Origin: Streptomyces hayashii
Lineage (GTDB): Bacteria > Actinomycetota > Actinomycetes > Streptomycetales > Streptomycetaceae
DNA: 64,000 nt
Assembly: GCF_024539815.1 (NCBI RefSeq)
Contig: NZ_JAHHIU010000083.1
Location: 43,565 to 107,564, forward strand
Direction of reading: 5' to 3'
A model generated the notes under the pieces. That model had not been told where the DNA came from. It saw nothing but the letters and a program-made list of their open reading frames with translations, and did not search any database. The stretch's first letter is position 1. Each line of letters begins with the position of its first letter. The translations under genes and the position numbers were made by a program. Positions 28,129 to 36,593 of the stretch are shown in pieces.

Positions 28129-28172
28129 CTCTGACCTGCTCTGATGATGCGTTTTCCGCGCACAAACATGCG
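28129..28172. promoter_or_regulatory. Copy B of the conserved 44-nt upstream element
   Basis: Same layout as 22405-22448: CTCTGACCT, 12 variable bases, CGTTTTCCGCGCACAAA, one differing base, ATGCG. It lies about 92 bp before the hydroxyacyl-CoA dehydrogenase gene but points away from it, so it would act as a bidirectional site. The LysR gene at 28506 is a candidate binder. The rest, 28173-28505, contains no visible gene. Confidence 0.6.
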
Positions 28173-28505
28173 CCGGTACGGTGGCGGTCCGGCGCGTCGC
28201 GAGGGAGCGGCACGATCGCGACCGGGACGGGGAGTGACCGGGAGGGGAGTGACCGGGACCGGCACGGGGGTCGGGGCGCGGGCATGCGGAGGAGGGCGCG
28301 GACATCGAGGTCGGCGCCCTTCGGGACGAACGTGATGGAGCCGGTGAGGCCCCCGGACCGCTCACGGACCTGGGGACTACTCCCCGGTCGGCGAGGCGGC
28401 AGACGGCCGGAGGCGGGCCGGAGGCGCCCACGCGCAGGCCCCGTGTCGGCCGCGCGCCGGCCGGGTGTCGGCAGGTGGCGGGACGCCCGCCGGACAGCGG
28501 CGGTC

Positions 28506-29414
28506 TCAGCCGGCGGTGACAGTGGCGGCAGCCGCCTCCCGCAGACGGCGGATCACACCGCGCACCGCGGGCGAGGTCTCGCCCCTGCGGAAGGCGCCGA
28601 CCAGACTGGTCGTCAGCGCCACGTCTGCCAGCGGACGGTAGGCCACCCCCGGGATGTGAACGCGGCGCAGCGAATCGGGGACCAGGGCCACCGCGAGACC
28701 TCCGCCGACCATGGTCAGAGCCGCGATGAAGTCCCGGACCGAGGGAGCGCAGCGCGGGCTGAAGCCCCCTCGCTCGGCCACTTCCAGAATCTGGTCGCGG
28801 CAGCCGTACTCCTCGTCGAAGTGCGGGGCGACGAAGCACTCGTCGCGCAACTGTGCCGCCGGTACCGCCTCGTAGGCCGCCAGCGGGGCGCCGGCCGGCA
28901 GGGCCAGGACGACGCCCTCGGTGAGCAGGCGGGTGGCCGTGACCTCGGGCGGGTACTCCGGCCGGAAGCGCAGGAAGCCGACGTCGATGTCTCCGCAGAC
29001 CAGCGCCTCCAATTGAGCGGGGGTCTCCAACTCGCGTACCTGCACGGTCAGGTCGGTGCCGGCAGCGGCGCAGCGCGTGAGGATGTCGGTCAGCACCCCG
29101 GAGAACGCGGCCGAGGCGACGTAGGCGATCTGCGCGTGACCCAGTTCCCCGCGACCGGCGCGTCGGCCTACGGCCTCGGCCCGTGCGGCCTGGGCGAGGG
29201 TCAGCCGGGCCTCTTCGAGGAACAGCAGTCCGGCGCCGGTGAGCGCGGGGCGGGTGCGCCGTCCGCGGTCGACGAGCCGCACACCGAGGTGTGACTCCAA
29301 GGCCCTGACCTGGGCGCTGAGGGCCGAGGGGGCCAGGTGGAGGCGGTCGGCCGCCCGTGCGAAGTGCAGTTCCTCGGCCACGACGACGAATGATTCCAAC
29401 CAGCGCAGTTCCAT
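28506..29414 (-). CDS. LysR-family transcriptional regulator
   Basis: 302 residues: winged helix-turn-helix (MELRWLESFVVVAEELHFAR, LHLAPSALSAQVRALE) and a LysR ligand-binding domain with IAYVASAAFSGVL. ATG 29414 has GGAGGAG four bases upstream; an in-frame ATG at 29426 overlaps that site. LysR regulators of this type often control aromatic or acyl-CoA catabolism. It lies between the hydroxyacyl-CoA dehydrogenase and the alcohol dehydrogenase genes on the same strand, so its target could be either group. Confidence 0.88.
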   Translation of the reverse strand: MELRWLESFVVVAEELHFARAADRLHLAPSALSAQVRALESHLGVRLVDRGRRTRPALTGAGLLFLEEARLTLAQAARAEAVGRRAGRGELGHAQIAYVASAAFSGVLTDILTRCAAAGTDLTVQVRELETPAQLEALVCGDIDVGFLRFRPEYPPEVTATRLLTEGVVLALPAGAPLAAYEAVPAAQLRDECFVAPHFDEEYGCRDQILEVAERGGFSPRCAPSVRDFIAALTMVGGGLAVALVPDSLRRVHIPGVAYRPLADVALTTSLVGAFRRGETSPAVRGVIRRLREAAAATVTAG

Positions 29415-29569
29415 CGGCTCCTCCATTCCGCTGGGCCTGTTCCGAGGAGGGAAACCGGCGGTGCGTACAGCTTGTGGTGAGCACACCCCGCGGCGCTCGT
29501 CAGGGCAGGACAGGGTCGCCGCGGGGTGAGTACGGGGCAGGGACCGTCGGCAGCAAGGCCGGTGGCGGT

Positions 29570-30676
29570 TCAGGGAATGACGACGTAGTTGCTGAATCCG
29601 CCGTCGCGGTCCTCCAGTCCCGAGATCGCCTCGTTGACCCTGGCCAGCGGGAAGGGCTTGGTCTGCAGGTACGACAGGTCCAGGGCGCCGGTGGCCGCCA
29701 TGTCGGCGAGTTCCTGTCCCTGCGCGGTGGAGAACCAGTTGGAGCCGATCAACTGCACCTGTTCGTCCATGAGCCACTTCACGTCCACGGGGAGCCGGTC
29801 GGCGACGCCGCCGACGTTGACGACCCTGCCGCCGCGGCGGACGCCCTGCATGGAGTCGAGCATCGTGGCCACCGGGGCCCTCGCGCCCAGCGCGCTGATC
29901 ACGTAGTCCGCGCCTTCGCCACCGGTACGGGACCGGGCCCATTCGCCGGTGGAGCCGTCGCCGAGCCGCATGACCTCGATCCGCTCGGGGTCCAGTTCCC
30001 TGACGCGCTTGAGGAGCTCCTCGTTGCGGCCGGTCCCGAGGACCCGGGAGGCGCCGGAGGCGAGAGCGAGCAGGGCCGAGGCGACACCGAGGGTGCCGGT
30101 GACCCCGTCGATGAGGGCGACCTGGCCGGGGCCGGCGGCGGCGTTCTTCAGAGCGCCGTAGGACGTGCCGATGTAGCCGAGCTTGCCGGCCTGCTCGAAC
30201 GTCATGTTGTCCGGGATGTTCACGATCGACGACTGCGGGGCGGTCATGTACTCCGCGAAGCCGCCGTACGGATACAGGTCGAAGATCCTCTGGCCGTCGC
30301 GGGAGGTGCTGAAGTAGCCGTTCAGGGTGAAGTAGCGGCAGCGGCTCAGTTCACCGCCCCGGCACACCTGGCAACTGCCGCACCCGCGGAGCGGGTTGAC
30401 GTACACCCGGTCACCGGGCTTGGTGTGCAGTACCGCCTCTCCTACCGTCTCGACCACACCGGCGGTGTCCAGCCCGAAGATCGCGGGGAACCTGGGCAGC
30501 GGCTGGTGCGGGAACCAGGTGGGCCAGTTGTTGATCACGTTGGCCATGTTCGGCACGATCCCGCACGCCTTGACCCGCACGAGCACGTCGGTCGCCCGCG
30601 GCGTGGGCACGTCGATGCTGTCGATCGACATCGGCTCACCGAGCGCGTGCAGTCGTGCAGCGAGCATTTTCGCCAT
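29570..30676 (-). CDS. Zinc-dependent medium-chain alcohol dehydrogenase
   Basis: 368 residues. The GroES-like domain carries the structural-zinc cysteine cluster (GCGSCQVCRGGELSRC), and the Rossmann domain follows (ALIDGVTGTLGVASALLALA). The usual catalytic-zinc region reads KACGIVPNMANV rather than CGxxxxD, so the catalytic site is atypical. It would interconvert an alcohol and a carbonyl with NAD(P). ATG 30676 has AAGGAG upstream. It is probably the last gene of the enolase-VOC-AhpD-like transcript, after a 129-bp gap. Confidence 0.8.
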   Translation of the reverse strand: MAKMLAARLHALGEPMSIDSIDVPTPRATDVLVRVKACGIVPNMANVINNWPTWFPHQPLPRFPAIFGLDTAGVVETVGEAVLHTKPGDRVYVNPLRGCGSCQVCRGGELSRCRYFTLNGYFSTSRDGQRIFDLYPYGGFAEYMTAPQSSIVNIPDNMTFEQAGKLGYIGTSYGALKNAAAGPGQVALIDGVTGTLGVASALLALASGASRVLGTGRNEELLKRVRELDPERIEVMRLGDGSTGEWARSRTGGEGADYVISALGARAPVATMLDSMQGVRRGGRVVNVGGVADRLPVDVKWLMDEQVQLIGSNWFSTAQGQELADMAATGALDLSYLQTKPFPLARVNEAISGLEDRDGGFSNYVVIP

Positions 30677-30805
30677 CGAAATACTCCTTGGGAATACTCC
30701 GTCCCGACGACAGGGGGCGGAGGAAAATTGTCGGCGACCGAGGCGGCGGACCGGAGGCTCGGCAGTCACTTCTCCCGTATTGAGGGACCTTTACGGTGCC
30801 GGGCG

Positions 30806-31357
30806 CTACGACTTCGGGAAAGGATTCGGGTAATCGGCCTCAAGGTCGATGCCCAGCAGCCCCATGATGCGGACGCCTGAGTTGTACCAGGCGATGGACA
30901 AGGACAGTTCGACCATCTGCCGGTCCGTCAGCAGGTCGGCGGCGGCACGCCAGGTCTGCTCGCAGACGTCGACCCGGAGTGTGGACTCCCTGGCCAGGCG
31001 CATCACCGCCTTCTCCGCCGCGTCGAACAGGTCGGACGACTCGAAGTCGGGCACCGCCGCGAGCTGTTCTTCGGTGAGACCGGCCTTGAGCCCGTGTGAC
31101 TGGTGGTGCGCGACCTCGTACGCGGACCGGGTGGCGTGTCCGACGGTCAGGATCGCCAGCTCACGCAGACGGGGGCTGAGATCGGCGGCCCGCAGCGAGT
31201 TGGCGTAGGTCAGGAAGGCGTCCAGTTGGGCCGGCGCGCCCGCCAGGGCGAGGAAGATGTTCGCCGTCGGAACCTTGCGTTCGGCCTCCAGCCGGTCGTA
31301 CAGGGGCTTCTGCTCGGGGTCCGCGTCCTCGCGGCTCAGATAGGGCACTCGTGCCAT
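30806..31357 (-). CDS. Carboxymuconolactone decarboxylase/AhpD-like protein
   Basis: 183 residues of the CMD fold (LSPRLRELAILTVGHATRSA, then YEVAHHQSHGLKAGLTEEQL). The Cys-x-x-Cys pair of true AhpD is absent, with Ser-Ala-Tyr-Glu in its place, so peroxidase-reductase activity is unlikely and a decarboxylase or lyase-type role is more plausible. GAGGAG precedes ATG 31357. It follows the VOC dioxygenase gene by 42 bp. Confidence 0.8.
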   Translation of the reverse strand: MARVPYLSREDADPEQKPLYDRLEAERKVPTANIFLALAGAPAQLDAFLTYANSLRAADLSPRLRELAILTVGHATRSAYEVAHHQSHGLKAGLTEEQLAAVPDFESSDLFDAAEKAVMRLARESTLRVDVCEQTWRAAADLLTDRQMVELSLSIAWYNSGVRIMGLLGIDLEADYPNPFPKS

Positions 31358-31399
31358 GGCGTCTCCTCGGTTGACGTAGGGGCGAAACGGTCGGGCAGG

Positions 31400-32413
31400 T
31401 CAGGGAGCGGACTGCTCAAGCAGGAAACGCTCAAGTGACATCGGCTTCGGCGGCTCGGCCGGCGGGATCTGTGGCACACCGACGAAGGGCGATGCCTCGA
31501 AGTACCACTTCTCCAGGGCCGGCAGACCCCAGCGGGCGTTGGTGCTCAGTGACGCCGCGTCCCAGCGGACGGGCTCGATCTCGGTGTCGATCGTCTGGTA
31601 ATGGCTGTTGAAGACCTCCACCCGGTGCCCGTCGGGGTCGCGGAGGTAGGCGAAGAGCATGCCGCCCGGACCGTGCCGGCCGGGGCCGCGCTCCACCCCG
31701 TCGCCGTAGCCGAGGATGCCCGCCCAGTCGCAGGCCGTGAAAATGTTGTGGCTCTCGGAGACGGTGTAGGCGAAATGGTGCAGGGCGGGTCCGGTGTTCT
31801 CGACGATCGCCAGGTCCAGACACGTGCCCTTGCGGTACATGAACGCGCCCAGCAGTTTGTCGCCGTGCTCGATGTACTCCGAGTTGCGGAAGCCGAGCTC
31901 GCTGTAGAAGGCGCACAGCTCGTAGGTGTCGGGCGCGAAGATCTGGTAGTGATCCAGCCGCTGTGCGTGGGCGCCCTGGTAGGACGCGAAGTCGATGTGC
32001 AGCCGAGGCCGGGTCTCCATGTGCGCGCACAGTTCGAGCGGCGTGCCGATGGGGTCGCTGACGTGCAGCGTGCGGCCCTGATAGGGCGCGTCCACCCACT
32101 CGGCGGGCAGCCCCCGCTCACGGAACCAGGCGTACGCGAGGTCGAGGTCCTCGTCGAAGAAGACCCGGTAGCCGACCCGCCTGCACGATCCGGCCTCCTC
32201 GCTGTCCTCGACGGCCTGCTCCAGCACGAGGCTGTGGTGGCACGCCTCGGCCAGGCCGCGGAGGTAGCAGGTGTGTTCGTCCTCGTCGCTGACCACGAGG
32301 CCCAGGGCCTTCACGTAGAAGTTCCGGCTCTCGGCCAGATCGGCGACCGTGAGACGGACGTGACTGGAGCGGGTGATGTTGAAACTCGGGCGCAGATTGA
32401 CGGGTGGCAGCAT
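31400..32413 (-). CDS. Two-domain VOC protein, extradiol dioxygenase-like
   Basis: 337 residues with two VOC domains, resembling homoprotocatechuate 2,3-dioxygenase. Iron ligands match that enzyme: His155 (QRLDHYQIF), His213 (LHHFAYTV) and Glu266 (DGHRVEVFN). The second-sphere His used there to activate oxygen (about residue 200) seems replaced: KGTCLDLAI has Leu at 199. It may therefore act on a different substrate or not open rings. Follows the enolase gene by 84 bp, probably on the same transcript. Confidence 0.75.
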   Translation of the reverse strand: MLPPVNLRPSFNITRSSHVRLTVADLAESRNFYVKALGLVVSDEDEHTCYLRGLAEACHHSLVLEQAVEDSEEAGSCRRVGYRVFFDEDLDLAYAWFRERGLPAEWVDAPYQGRTLHVSDPIGTPLELCAHMETRPRLHIDFASYQGAHAQRLDHYQIFAPDTYELCAFYSELGFRNSEYIEHGDKLLGAFMYRKGTCLDLAIVENTGPALHHFAYTVSESHNIFTACDWAGILGYGDGVERGPGRHGPGGMLFAYLRDPDGHRVEVFNSHYQTIDTEIEPVRWDAASLSTNARWGLPALEKWYFEASPFVGVPQIPPAEPPKPMSLERFLLEQSAP

Positions 32414-32497
32414 GCTGGTCTCCGTACTCGGATCGGCTGTGGAATTCGAATGACTTTAGACCGTGTCCATAAGTCCTGATGCTGTTCCGAAGCCGAT

Positions 32498-33808
32498 TCA
32501 GGGCCTGGACGCAATGGAGGCGGGAGCGGCGAACGGGAAAGCGGACCAGCCGCTGAATACGGCGGAATCACCGAGGGACTCCTCGATGCGCAGAACCTCG
32601 TTCCACTTCGCCATGCGCTCGGAGCGGGTGAAGGATCCCACCTTCAGCTGGCCGGCGTCCCAGCCGACGCTCAGATGGGCGATGGTGATGTCCTCGGTTT
32701 CTCCGGAACGGGCCGAGACGATCGTGCCGAAGCCGGCCTCCTTTCCGGCCCGCAGGGCCTCGAACGCCTCCGTGACCGTGCCGGCCTGGTTCGGCTTGAT
32801 GAGGACGGCGTTCACCGCTTCGCCGGAGGCCGCGGCCTTCACCCGGCCGGCGTTCGTGACGAGGTAGTCGTCGCCGATCACCTGGCAGTGGCGGCCGTGG
32901 CGCCGGGTGAATTCCAGCATTCCCTCGTGGTCGTCCTCGCCCACCGGGTCCTCGACGGAGAGGATCGGGTACTGCCTGATCCAGCTGCCCAGCATGTCCA
33001 GCAGCTCTTCGGTGTCCAGCGTGCTGTCGTCCAGGGCCAGGGTGTACTTGCCGGCGCTGCCGAACTGCGAGGCCGCGACGTCCAGAGAGATGCCGACCTG
33101 GGTGGCGGGGGAGAACCCCGCGCTTTCGATGGCGAGGCTCAGCGTCTCCAGCGCTTCCTCGTTGGAGTCGAAGGCGGGCCAGAAGCCGCCCTCGTCGGCG
33201 ACGCCCTGGGCCTTGCCGGCGGCGCGCATCAGGCTCCCGGCCGCCCGGTAGATCTCCGCAGTCCAGTCCAGCGCCTCGGAGAAGCTCCGTGCCGCAGGGC
33301 AGACCACCATGAAGTCCTGGACGTCGACGCGGCGGTCCGCGTGGGCGCCGCCGCCGAAGATCTGGATCTCCGGCAGAGGGATGCGGACCGGCCGCCCGCC
33401 CGCCAGGTGCTGCCACAGTGGCACGTCCGCCGCGGCGGCGCCGGCGTGCAGGACTGCCATGGACGTGGCCACGAGCGCGTTGCCGCCGAGACGGCCGCGG
33501 TCGGGGGTTCCGTCCAGGTCCACCAGAAGGCGGTCGACGGCCTCCTGGTCCGCCGCGTCGAGGTGTGTCAGAGCGGGTGCGATCTCGCGGTTCACCGACG
33601 CCACCGCACGCCGGACGTCGAGTCCGCCGAAACGGTCGCCGCCGTCGCGCAGGTCGAGCGCCTCGCCCTGCCCCGTCGAGGCCCCCGCGGGTGCGATGGC
33701 CCGACCGATCGCGCCGTCCGCGAGATGGACCTCGACCTCGACGGTCGGCCGGCCGCGTGAGTCCCACACCCTGCGGCCGTGGAGCTTGGCGATCCGCGTG
33801 TCTGTCAT
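32498..33808 (-). CDS. Atypical enolase paralogue
   Basis: 436 residues over the full enolase length. Kept are the catalytic Lys338 (LIKPNQ), Glu206 (DEGGF), metal ligands Asp243, Glu286 and Asp313, Lys389 (QLKVGS), Ser44 and the GGAHAD loop His. Changed are SHRSGETED to SARSGETED (His to Ala at 366) and the usual INGG loop to IFGGG (Asn to Gly). In glycolytic enolase that His touches the substrate, so the substrate probably differs from 2-phosphoglycerate. It is a second, cluster-bound enolase, with a LacI operator 300 bp upstream. Start ATG 33808. Confidence 0.85.
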   Translation of the reverse strand: MTDTRIAKLHGRRVWDSRGRPTVEVEVHLADGAIGRAIAPAGASTGQGEALDLRDGGDRFGGLDVRRAVASVNREIAPALTHLDAADQEAVDRLLVDLDGTPDRGRLGGNALVATSMAVLHAGAAAADVPLWQHLAGGRPVRIPLPEIQIFGGGAHADRRVDVQDFMVVCPAARSFSEALDWTAEIYRAAGSLMRAAGKAQGVADEGGFWPAFDSNEEALETLSLAIESAGFSPATQVGISLDVAASQFGSAGKYTLALDDSTLDTEELLDMLGSWIRQYPILSVEDPVGEDDHEGMLEFTRRHGRHCQVIGDDYLVTNAGRVKAAASGEAVNAVLIKPNQAGTVTEAFEALRAGKEAGFGTIVSARSGETEDITIAHLSVGWDAGQLKVGSFTRSERMAKWNEVLRIEESLGDSAVFSGWSAFPFAAPASIASRP

Positions 33809-34109
33809 GACAGTGCGACCTTTCGGAGTTCGGGGCGAAGAGAGGGGCCGGCGCCGGAGTCCGCGCCTGCCGTGGCGGGATGTGGCGGGAGGGACTTCCC
33901 GCAGCGGCAGGCGGGGGAAGGAATCCCTGCCGAGCGACGGCGGAAGCGGAAGTGGCGGGCCCACGGTGCGACACCCAGACAGGTACCGCGACGCCGGACG
34001 CGGACACGGACGAAGGACCGTACGACGCCCTTCGCGGTGCCGGCGCGGCCGGTGAGGGGAGCCGGGGCGGGGCGATGGCGGGGGTTACCCGATCATCGCG
34101 AACGGCGAA

Positions 34110-34123
34110 TGCTAACGATAGCG
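34110..34123. promoter_or_regulatory. LacI operator O1
   Basis: TGCTAACGATAGCG, one of five related palindromes (consensus TGCTAWCGWTAGCA). Located between the enolase and FMN reductase genes, 302 bp from the enolase start. Apart from operators O1 and O2, the 33809-34361 stretch shows no gene. Confidence 0.75.
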
Positions 34124-34222
34124 CAATCTTGCGGAGAGCCGGCGCTGCTGTCAAGGGGCAGGCGGCGCCAGGTTCACCGTGCTCGTGGATCGATGCGGCG
34201 GCTTCAGTCGCTCACGCGTGAA

Positions 34223-34236
34223 TGCTATCGTTCGCA
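34223..34236. promoter_or_regulatory. LacI operator O2
   Basis: TGCTATCGTTCGCA, 126 bp before the FMN reductase start; weaker at one position. Same family as O1, O3, O4 and O5. Confidence 0.7.
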
Positions 34237-34361
34237 CGGATGCGCCGCACCCGGGCATCGGATGCTTCGGCGGACCCGCGTTCCTCCTGGACGGACGGAC
34301 AGCACAGGCGGGCGCGGGTCCGCCGGACCGGATCGTTGCCGACGTCGAAAGTGAGCCTCCT

Positions 34362-34958
34362 ATGGCATCCGAGCCCTTGGTGACGCCGATGACCCTCACC
34401 ACGGTTGTCGCCAGCACACGTCCCGGACGCGTGGGCAGATCGGTCGCGGACTGGTTCGCCGCCAGGGCCGCGGAACACGACGGGTTCGAGTCCCACCTCG
34501 TCGATCTGCGCGAACTGGCTCTGCCCTTCTACGACGAGCCGCATCCGCCTGCCCTGCGGCAGTACACCAAGAGCCACACCGTGGAGTGGAGCCGGATCGT
34601 GGAGGCGTCGGACGCGTTCGTCTTCGTCACCCCGGAGTACAACGGCGGGTTTCCGGCCCCGCTGAAGAACGCCTGGGACTACCTCGTCGTGGAGTGGCAG
34701 GACAAGCCGGCCGCGTTCGTCAGTTATGGAGGGGTGTCGGCCGGTACCCGGGCGGTGCAGATGTCCAAGCAGGTGGTGGCGAACCTCAGGATGCTGCCGA
34801 TCGGCCCGACCGTGTGCGTTCCGTACGTCAACGAGGTCGTCGCGGACGGCGTCTTCCGGCCCGGCAAGGTACACGAGACAGCCGCCGAGCGGGTCCTTGA
34901 CGAACTCGCGCGTACGGCCGGCGTCATGCGCCGGTTGCGTGGCGGCACGCACGGATGA
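34362..34958 (+). CDS. NAD(P)H-dependent FMN/quinone reductase (flavodoxin-like fold)
   Basis: 198 residues. Visible are the FMN phosphate loop STRPGRVGRSVADWF, FVFVTPEYNGGFPAPLKNAWDY-type flavin-binding region (read as VTPEYNGGFPAPLKNAWDYL) and SYGGVSAGTRA. Such enzymes reduce flavins, quinones or azo dyes. ATG 34362 lacks a strong ribosome site; ATG 34389 is an alternative. Divergent from the enolase operon and likely under the same LacI control. Confidence 0.82.
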   Translation: MASEPLVTPMTLTTVVASTRPGRVGRSVADWFAARAAEHDGFESHLVDLRELALPFYDEPHPPALRQYTKSHTVEWSRIVEASDAFVFVTPEYNGGFPAPLKNAWDYLVVEWQDKPAAFVSYGGVSAGTRAVQMSKQVVANLRMLPIGPTVCVPYVNEVVADGVFRPGKVHETAAERVLDELARTAGVMRRLRGGTHG

Positions 34959-35028
34959 TGTGCCGGCGGAACCGGCTCGGCTGTGCCGCCGATCCGGCCG
35001 TAGGCCTGTGCGACCGACATGTCCGACG

Positions 35029-35073
35029 GCGCGAACGGCGCCCGGAGCGATGCGCTCCGGGCGCCGTTCGCGC
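35029..35073. terminator. Strong terminator after the FMN reductase gene
   Basis: A perfect 21-bp stem (35029-35049 with 35053-35073) and a three-base loop, 70 bp after the FMN reductase stop. Stability is extreme. Confidence 0.75.
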
Positions 35074-35253
35074 TGTGCGGGCGAGCTTGTCGGCGGGTGG
35101 GGAAGCCGGACCATGCATCGCGGAGCCGGCCGAGGCCGGGTCATGGGTTGGTGGACCGGGTCGGGCACGGTCGGCCGACCCGGGGCCGGGCAGTCCGGCC
35201 GCGCAGGAACAGCCGTGCAAGAACAGTGGTGGTACGGCGTGGGGATCCGAGAC

Positions 35254-35279
35254 CCGGCAGTGCACGTCCGCACTGCCGG
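35254..35279. terminator. Hairpin after the LacI-family gene
   Basis: CCGGCAGTGC pairs with GCACTGCCGG across a six-base loop, about 120 bp beyond the minus-strand LacI stop. Nearby, GGCAGT is repeated in tandem (about 35322-35345). No gene lies in 34959-35400. Confidence 0.5.
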
Positions 35280-35400
35280 AACCCCGATCCACGCGATGTC
35301 CGTGTGAACCGTGGGGGGCCTGGCAGTGGCAGTGGCAGTGGCACGGCGTGGGTCCGGGGCCCGAGTCCGGCAGCGGTTCAGCCGCGGGCGGAGGTGGCCG

Positions 35401-36411
35401 TCACCGCGTCGCGGGCGCCGTGCTGCCGCGCAGGACCAGTGACCCGAGGGAGACCGACGTGTACGGCCCGTCGTTGTCCGGCTTGGTCTTGAGACGGCGC
35501 ATCAGCCACAGCGCACAGCCGGTGGCCATCTCCTGGATCGGTAGACCGGTCGTGGTGAGTCCCGGTCCCCACCAGCTGAAACCGGGTTCGTCCCCGAATC
35601 CGACCACGGACAGCTCTCCGGGTACTTTCACGCCCTGTTCGGCCAGTTCCTCCAGTACACCCAGGGTGAGCTGGGTCGATCCCAGGACGAGTGCCGTGGG
35701 CGCGTCCGGGCTTTCCAGCAGCCGGCGCGTGGCCCGCCGGCCGTGGTCCACGGACGAGGGTGGCCACAGCTCCGTGCGTCCGGCGTCGTCCGGCAGGCCG
35801 CCTTCGCGCAAGGCGCTGCGGAATCCGCGCAGCCGTTCGGCGCCCGTCGGCAGCTCCTGGGGGCCGCCCATGTAGGCGATACGGGTGTGGCCCAATGCCA
35901 CCAGGTGGGCGGTGGCCTGACGCAGGGCCTCGTGGTCGTCCACGCCGAACCACTGGGAGCCGAGGGAGGGGTGGCGGCGCAGCAGTTGCAGGTGCGGCAG
36001 GGTGCGCAGGAGCTTGACGGAGTCGCCGTGCGGGCGCGCGGTGGGCACGATGATGATGCCCGCGACGCGGTTGGCGGACAGTTCCCGCAGGTGGCGCAGC
36101 TCCACCATTCGGTCGTCGTCGGTCTCCGAGAGCATCAGCTGGAAGCCCTCGGCCTGCATGTTCTTCGACAACTGGTGTGCGATGGTCGAGTAGAAGCTGT
36201 TGCGGATGTCCGGGATCACCAGTGCCACCACGTTGCTGGACGCTCCCCGCATCATCCGCGCCGCGCGGTTTCCCACGTAACCCATCTCGGACGCGGCCTG
36301 GCGGACCCGGAACTTGGTCTCCTCGCTGATGCGGGGGTCGTCGGAGAGTGCCCGGCCGACCGTCGAGACGGAGACTCCGAGGCGTTCGGCGATGTCCCTG
36401 GTCGTGATCAC
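35401..36411 (-). CDS. LacI-family regulator of the enolase-kinase cluster
   Basis: 336 residues: helix-turn-helix (TTRDIAERLGVSVSTVGRAL) and a PBP-like ligand domain (VVALVIPDIRNSFYSTIAHQ). GTG 36411 with GGGAG upstream is preferred over the longer frame to 36477. Its own promoter region carries operators O3 and O4, shared with the divergent FAH hydrolase gene, so it probably represses itself and the whole set of genes bearing these palindromes. The ligand should be a pathway intermediate. Confidence 0.88.
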   Translation of the reverse strand: MITTRDIAERLGVSVSTVGRALSDDPRISEETKFRVRQAASEMGYVGNRAARMMRGASSNVVALVIPDIRNSFYSTIAHQLSKNMQAEGFQLMLSETDDDRMVELRHLRELSANRVAGIIIVPTARPHGDSVKLLRTLPHLQLLRRHPSLGSQWFGVDDHEALRQATAHLVALGHTRIAYMGGPQELPTGAERLRGFRSALREGGLPDDAGRTELWPPSSVDHGRRATRRLLESPDAPTALVLGSTQLTLGVLEELAEQGVKVPGELSVVGFGDEPGFSWWGPGLTTTGLPIQEMATGCALWLMRRLKTKPDNDGPYTSVSLGSLVLRGSTAPATR

Positions 36412-36458
36412 GTGAGCGACTCCCTCGGGCGACGGGCCCGATGCCGTCGCTTCTCGTG

Positions 36459-36472
36459 TGCCAACGATAGCA
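36459..36472. promoter_or_regulatory. LacI operator O3
   Basis: TGCCAACGATAGCA, 47 bp before the LacI start, well placed for autorepression. Confidence 0.75.
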
Positions 36473-36528
36473 ATCACGGCGGGTGCCGGCGGCGGGGAGT
36501 GAAGACATCGGAGTTGATCACTGCCCTA

Positions 36529-36542
36529 TGCTAACGTTAGCA
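36529..36542. promoter_or_regulatory. LacI operator O4 (perfect palindrome)
   Basis: TGCTAACGTTAGCA, a perfect 14-bp palindrome and the best match to the consensus. It stands 51 bp before the FAH hydrolase start. Confidence 0.8.
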
Positions 36543-36593
36543 CTGCTGGAAGAACCTGCGGCCACCCGTGGCTGCCCAGTTGCGGAGGTGGGC

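Noticed and set aside
32455..32467. TTAGACCGTGTCC near the VOC gene, similar to AAGACCGTGTCC at the transposase edge (63921)
   Set aside because: An 11-nt match without transposase remnants or target duplication nearby can be chance.
35322..35345. GGCAGT tandem repeat as a possible CRISPR or VNTR
   Set aside because: The unit is only 6 bp, with three copies and no spacers; a minor simple repeat.
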